Positions 6,764 through 8,939 of a DNA stretch of 8,939 nt are shown here, one piece after another. Location: positions 1 through 8,939 of the forward strand of contig JAYWEL010000177.1 of the NCBI GenBank assembly GCA_043779285.1, in the 5' to 3' direction. A program made the position numbers and the translations under genes. This DNA is from MGR-bin208 sp043779285 (GTDB taxonomy: Bacteria; Bacteroidota; Bacteroidia; Chitinophagales; Chitinophagaceae). Every line of letters starts with the position of its first letter. Within the stretch, counting starts at the first letter, position 1. The notes beneath the pieces were generated by a model, which saw only the letters and a program-made list of their open reading frames with translations, had not been told where the DNA came from and searched no databases.

Positions 6764-8939
6764 ATGTATTTATTGTTATCCATACTGGTTCAACTGTGTT
6801 TTGTTTCATTCCTCATAATACTCTTTTACCGCTTAAAACCAAAGTTTGGATTAGCCCCTTTATATATTTTATTAGGAACCAATCAATATTTCCAAACCAT
6901 CCTGGCCTCATCATTCTATATCAATTTTTTTGGAGAACTATCCATCTCTCCCGGCAGTATTATTCTTTTCAGCTCCAGCCTTTTTGTAATTCTGTTTATT
7001 TATATTAAGGAGGGGGTTCGCAGTACACAGATACTAATTTTGGGTATAGTACTGGCAAATTTATCTGTAACTATTCTGGCATACATTACCAACCTGCAGG
7101 AAATTGTTATGCAGGATATGATTCATTTTTCCGGCACGGCCCCCGATTTTTTTAAAACCGATTTTCGGATATTTTTTGTTGGGACCATTACACTGGTAAT
7201 CGATGCTTTTCTCATGGTTATATTATACCAGTTTCTGTTAAGCAAGGTAAGTTGGCTCAATTTATTTGCCCGGCTATTCATAACCTTGCTGATTGTGCTC
7301 AACTTCGATGCGGTCGTTTTTGCACTGGGCAGCTTTGGGGAAAGTCCCGATTTGTGGAATAAAATGGCAAGCCAGCTATTTGCTAAATCGGTGGCAGCAT
7401 TGTTTTTTTCAACGGTTTTATTTCTCTACCTGCGTTATTTGGATACTGGCATTAAATCCAATAAGCTAAATGAAAAAACAGATAAGGAAGGTATTTTTTC
7501 CATACTTACATACAAGGGGAAATTCGAAAAATTGGTTTCGGAGAAAGCCATCAGCGAGGAGGAATTAAATAAAATAATTGCAGAAAAAACAAGTGAGCAG
7601 GAAAAAGCCCTGCGTAGGTTTAACATCCTTTCTTCGGCAAAAGAATTGAGAATTGATCAATTTTCGGTATCAGAACAAGCGAAAGAGTTTTTATTTAAAA
7701 TCAGGGATGCCTTTGAAGTAGATGCCTGTACCATTCATCTTGTAAAAGGAGAAGAATTACAAATGCTTTCCAGTGTTGGAATAGAAGCAAATAATAAAGA
7801 TTACTTTTTGAAATTCAACCTGGATTATCTAAATAAAATGACAAGTGATAAGCCCATTTATTTTTTAGAAGATACCAATACCAAGGCCGGTTTTTTCGAT
7901 GGAATGTCCAATATCGATACAGATTTTAAATTCATTTCTCACGCCGGCATTGTGTTAACGTCGGGGGGTAAAAAAATGGGCTTGCTTAAATTGTTTTCAG
8001 TACATAACAAACGGATTTTTTCGCCACTAGAATTAGAGCATCTTCAGTTGGTTGCAAATCAGATAGCACATGCAATTGAAAGCAGCCAGCTATTTGAACA
8101 AAATGAAAAACATAAAGAAGTACTGGTTAAACAAATGATTGCCCGAAAAAATGCAGAACAGGCAATAATAGAAAAAGCCACACAATTGCAAACACTCAGT
8201 GATAATTTACCCGGCTCCGTAATGTACCAGGTGCTTCGAAAAGAAGATGGAACTATGACCTTTACTTATTTAAGCAAAAATGTAGTACAATTCACCGGCA
8301 AAACCCCTGAAGAAGTGATTCAAAACCCCGGATTATTGTATGGCATTATCCATGAAGAAGACGGGCCGTTGATTGCAGCAGCAGCAGATGTTTCTTTCCG
8401 GGATATGTCGGTATTTAATGTAGAAGTTCGCAGCAAAAATTTAGTGGGAGCACAAAAATGGGTGCATATCCGTTCCATTCCCCGCAGGCAGCAAGATGGC
8501 ACTGTAATATGGGATGGAATCATGACCGACATTACCGAACGCAAAAGAGCAGAAGAAGAAATCAGTAAAGCAATTGAACGGTTTGAATTAATTGGCAAAG
8601 CCGCCAATGATGCAGTGTGGGAATGGGATTTGGAAACCAATGCTTTTTGGGGAAACGAAATTCATATGAATATGTATGGGTTGACAAGGGCTGATTCAGA
8701 ACCGGGAGATGATGAATGGAAACGGCGATTACATACAGAAGACCGGGAACGAATGATTAAACTTATAGATGATACCCTTGCCTCAGATATAAATAGTTTC
8801 GATGCCGAATACCGGCTTTATACTGAAAACAAGGGATGGATAAATATATATAACCGGACTTATATTGAACGTAATGAAGCTGGCAAAGCCATCAGGATGC
8901 TTGGCAGTATGATGGACATTACCGAACGCAAAAAAACGG
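6764..8939 (+). CDS. 7TM (VUT-like) GAF-PAS sensor protein, 5' part
   Basis: An uninterrupted frame of 725 codons runs from ATG 6764 to the right edge with no stop. Seven hydrophobic helices can be placed at about residues 2-22, 30-52, 62-81, 88-108, 136-159, 163-189 and 203-226. The segment 'FGLAPLYILLGTNQYFQ' followed by 'SPGSIILFSSSLFVILFIYI' resembles the VUT/YhhQ-like membrane module that is found as a sensor region at the front of some kinases and cyclases; this is from memory and is the least certain part. A charged helical linker (about 228-290) leads to a GAF domain (about 290-445), a short coiled helix, PAS A (about 475-595, ending DITERKRAEEE) and PAS B (600-725, cut in its final DITERKK linker). 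The full protein probably continues into more PAS units and a histidine kinase or cyclase, but this is not in view. It faces the same way as the upstream genes but is separated by 197 bases and has its own ribosome site, so separate transcription is possible. Confidence 0.88.
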   Translation, partial: MYLLLSILVQLCFVSFLIILFYRLKPKFGLAPLYILLGTNQYFQTILASSFYINFFGELSISPGSIILFSSSLFVILFIYIKEGVRSTQILILGIVLANLSVTILAYITNLQEIVMQDMIHFSGTAPDFFKTDFRIFFVGTITLVIDAFLMVILYQFLLSKVSWLNLFARLFITLLIVLNFDAVVFALGSFGESPDLWNKMASQLFAKSVAALFFSTVLFLYLRYLDTGIKSNKLNEKTDKEGIFSILTYKGKFEKLVSEKAISEEELNKIIAEKTSEQEKALRRFNILSSAKELRIDQFSVSEQAKEFLFKIRDAFEVDACTIHLVKGEELQMLSSVGIEANNKDYFLKFNLDYLNKMTSDKPIYFLEDTNTKAGFFDGMSNIDTDFKFISHAGIVLTSGGKKMGLLKLFSVHNKRIFSPLELEHLQLVANQIAHAIESSQLFEQNEKHKEVLVKQMIARKNAEQAIIEKATQLQTLSDNLPGSVMYQVLRKEDGTMTFTYLSKNVVQFTGKTPEEVIQNPGLLYGIIHEEDGPLIAAAADVSFRDMSVFNVEVRSKNLVGAQKWVHIRSIPRRQQDGTVIWDGIMTDITERKRAEEEISKAIERFELIGKAANDAVWEWDLETNAFWGNEIHMNMYGLTRADSEPGDDEWKRRLHTEDRERMIKLIDDTLASDINSFDAEYRLYTENKGWINIYNRTYIERNEAGKAIRMLGSMMDITERKKT
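8528..8612 (+). repeat. PAS-linker duplication, copy 2
   Basis: This is the second copy of the 85-base segment at 5976-6060 (77/85 identical; 42/43 over 8570-8612). It encodes the end of PAS A, the DITERKRAEEE linker and the first helix and strand of PAS B (AIERFELIGKAAND) of the 7TM sensor. The flanking PAS sequences have diverged much more, so the shared block marks the seam of a module exchange between neighbouring genes. Confidence 0.75.

Noticed and set aside
6796..7008. 70-codon + strand frame in the 7TM region
   Set aside because: It lies out of frame inside the long open frame that starts at ATG 6764, whose translation gives clear membrane, GAF and PAS domains.
8320..8640. 106-codon minus-strand frame (and similar ones at 5768-6088 and 3909-4262)
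   Set aside because: These are antisense shadows of PAS coding sequence. The similarity of two of them to each other only reflects the duplicated PAS linker on the + strand.

Overview
The window looks like the chromosome of a Bacteroidota bacterium, probably of the Chitinophagaceae type, although the family-level placement is inference. The pointers are AT-rich DNA, start codons mostly without a Shine-Dalgarno sequence, a remnant of a type IX secretion sorting domain, and two kinds of short inverted repeat that are familiar from Bacteroidota genomes: a 'GCCACGAAGGCGCAAAGACAC'-like repeat, and a TGCCTGCCGGCCAGGCAGG element at a gene 3' end.

Layout. Positions 1-543 hold the 3' end of a TPR-repeat protein. 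Positions 544-1213 form a 670-base stretch with no intact gene; it contains a two-part hairpin, a weakly recognisable coding relic on the + strand, and, on the minus strand, the last ~47 codons of a T9SS-targeted protein that has lost the rest of its gene. Positions 1214-6566 hold three collinear signalling genes: a CHASE3-PAS membrane histidine kinase, a stand-alone Rcp1/CheY-like response regulator, and a 990-residue cytoplasmic REC-PAS-PAS-PAS-GAF-PAS-PAS protein that ends in a coiled coil and has no kinase or other recognisable output domain. After a 197-base gap with a GC-rich structured patch, a further sensor gene begins at 6764 and runs open off the right edge. It has a seven-helix, VUT-like membrane sensor region followed by GAF and two PAS domains, and its output domain lies outside the window.

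How the genes may work together (inference). The CHASE3 kinase (phospho-acceptor H365) would sense an extracytoplasmic signal and pass phosphate to D69 of the single-domain regulator, to D57 of the REC domain of the 990-residue protein, or to both. The 990-residue protein would integrate that phosphorylation with several small-molecule, redox or light inputs through five PAS domains and one GAF domain, and would have to signal by protein contact because it lacks an enzymatic output. The right-hand 7TM-GAF-PAS protein adds a second membrane input. It shares an 85-base segment that is 77/85 identical at DNA level with the 990-residue gene, so the two arose partly by PAS-module duplication or exchange.

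No RNA gene, CRISPR array, transposase or integrase was recognised. No clearly new system is evident. The points most worth checking are the output-less REC-multiPAS-GAF protein, the 7TM VUT-like sensor fusion, the gene-relic junction to the left of the kinase, and the dispersed repeats that have reshaped the kinase C-terminus and the regulator's leader.
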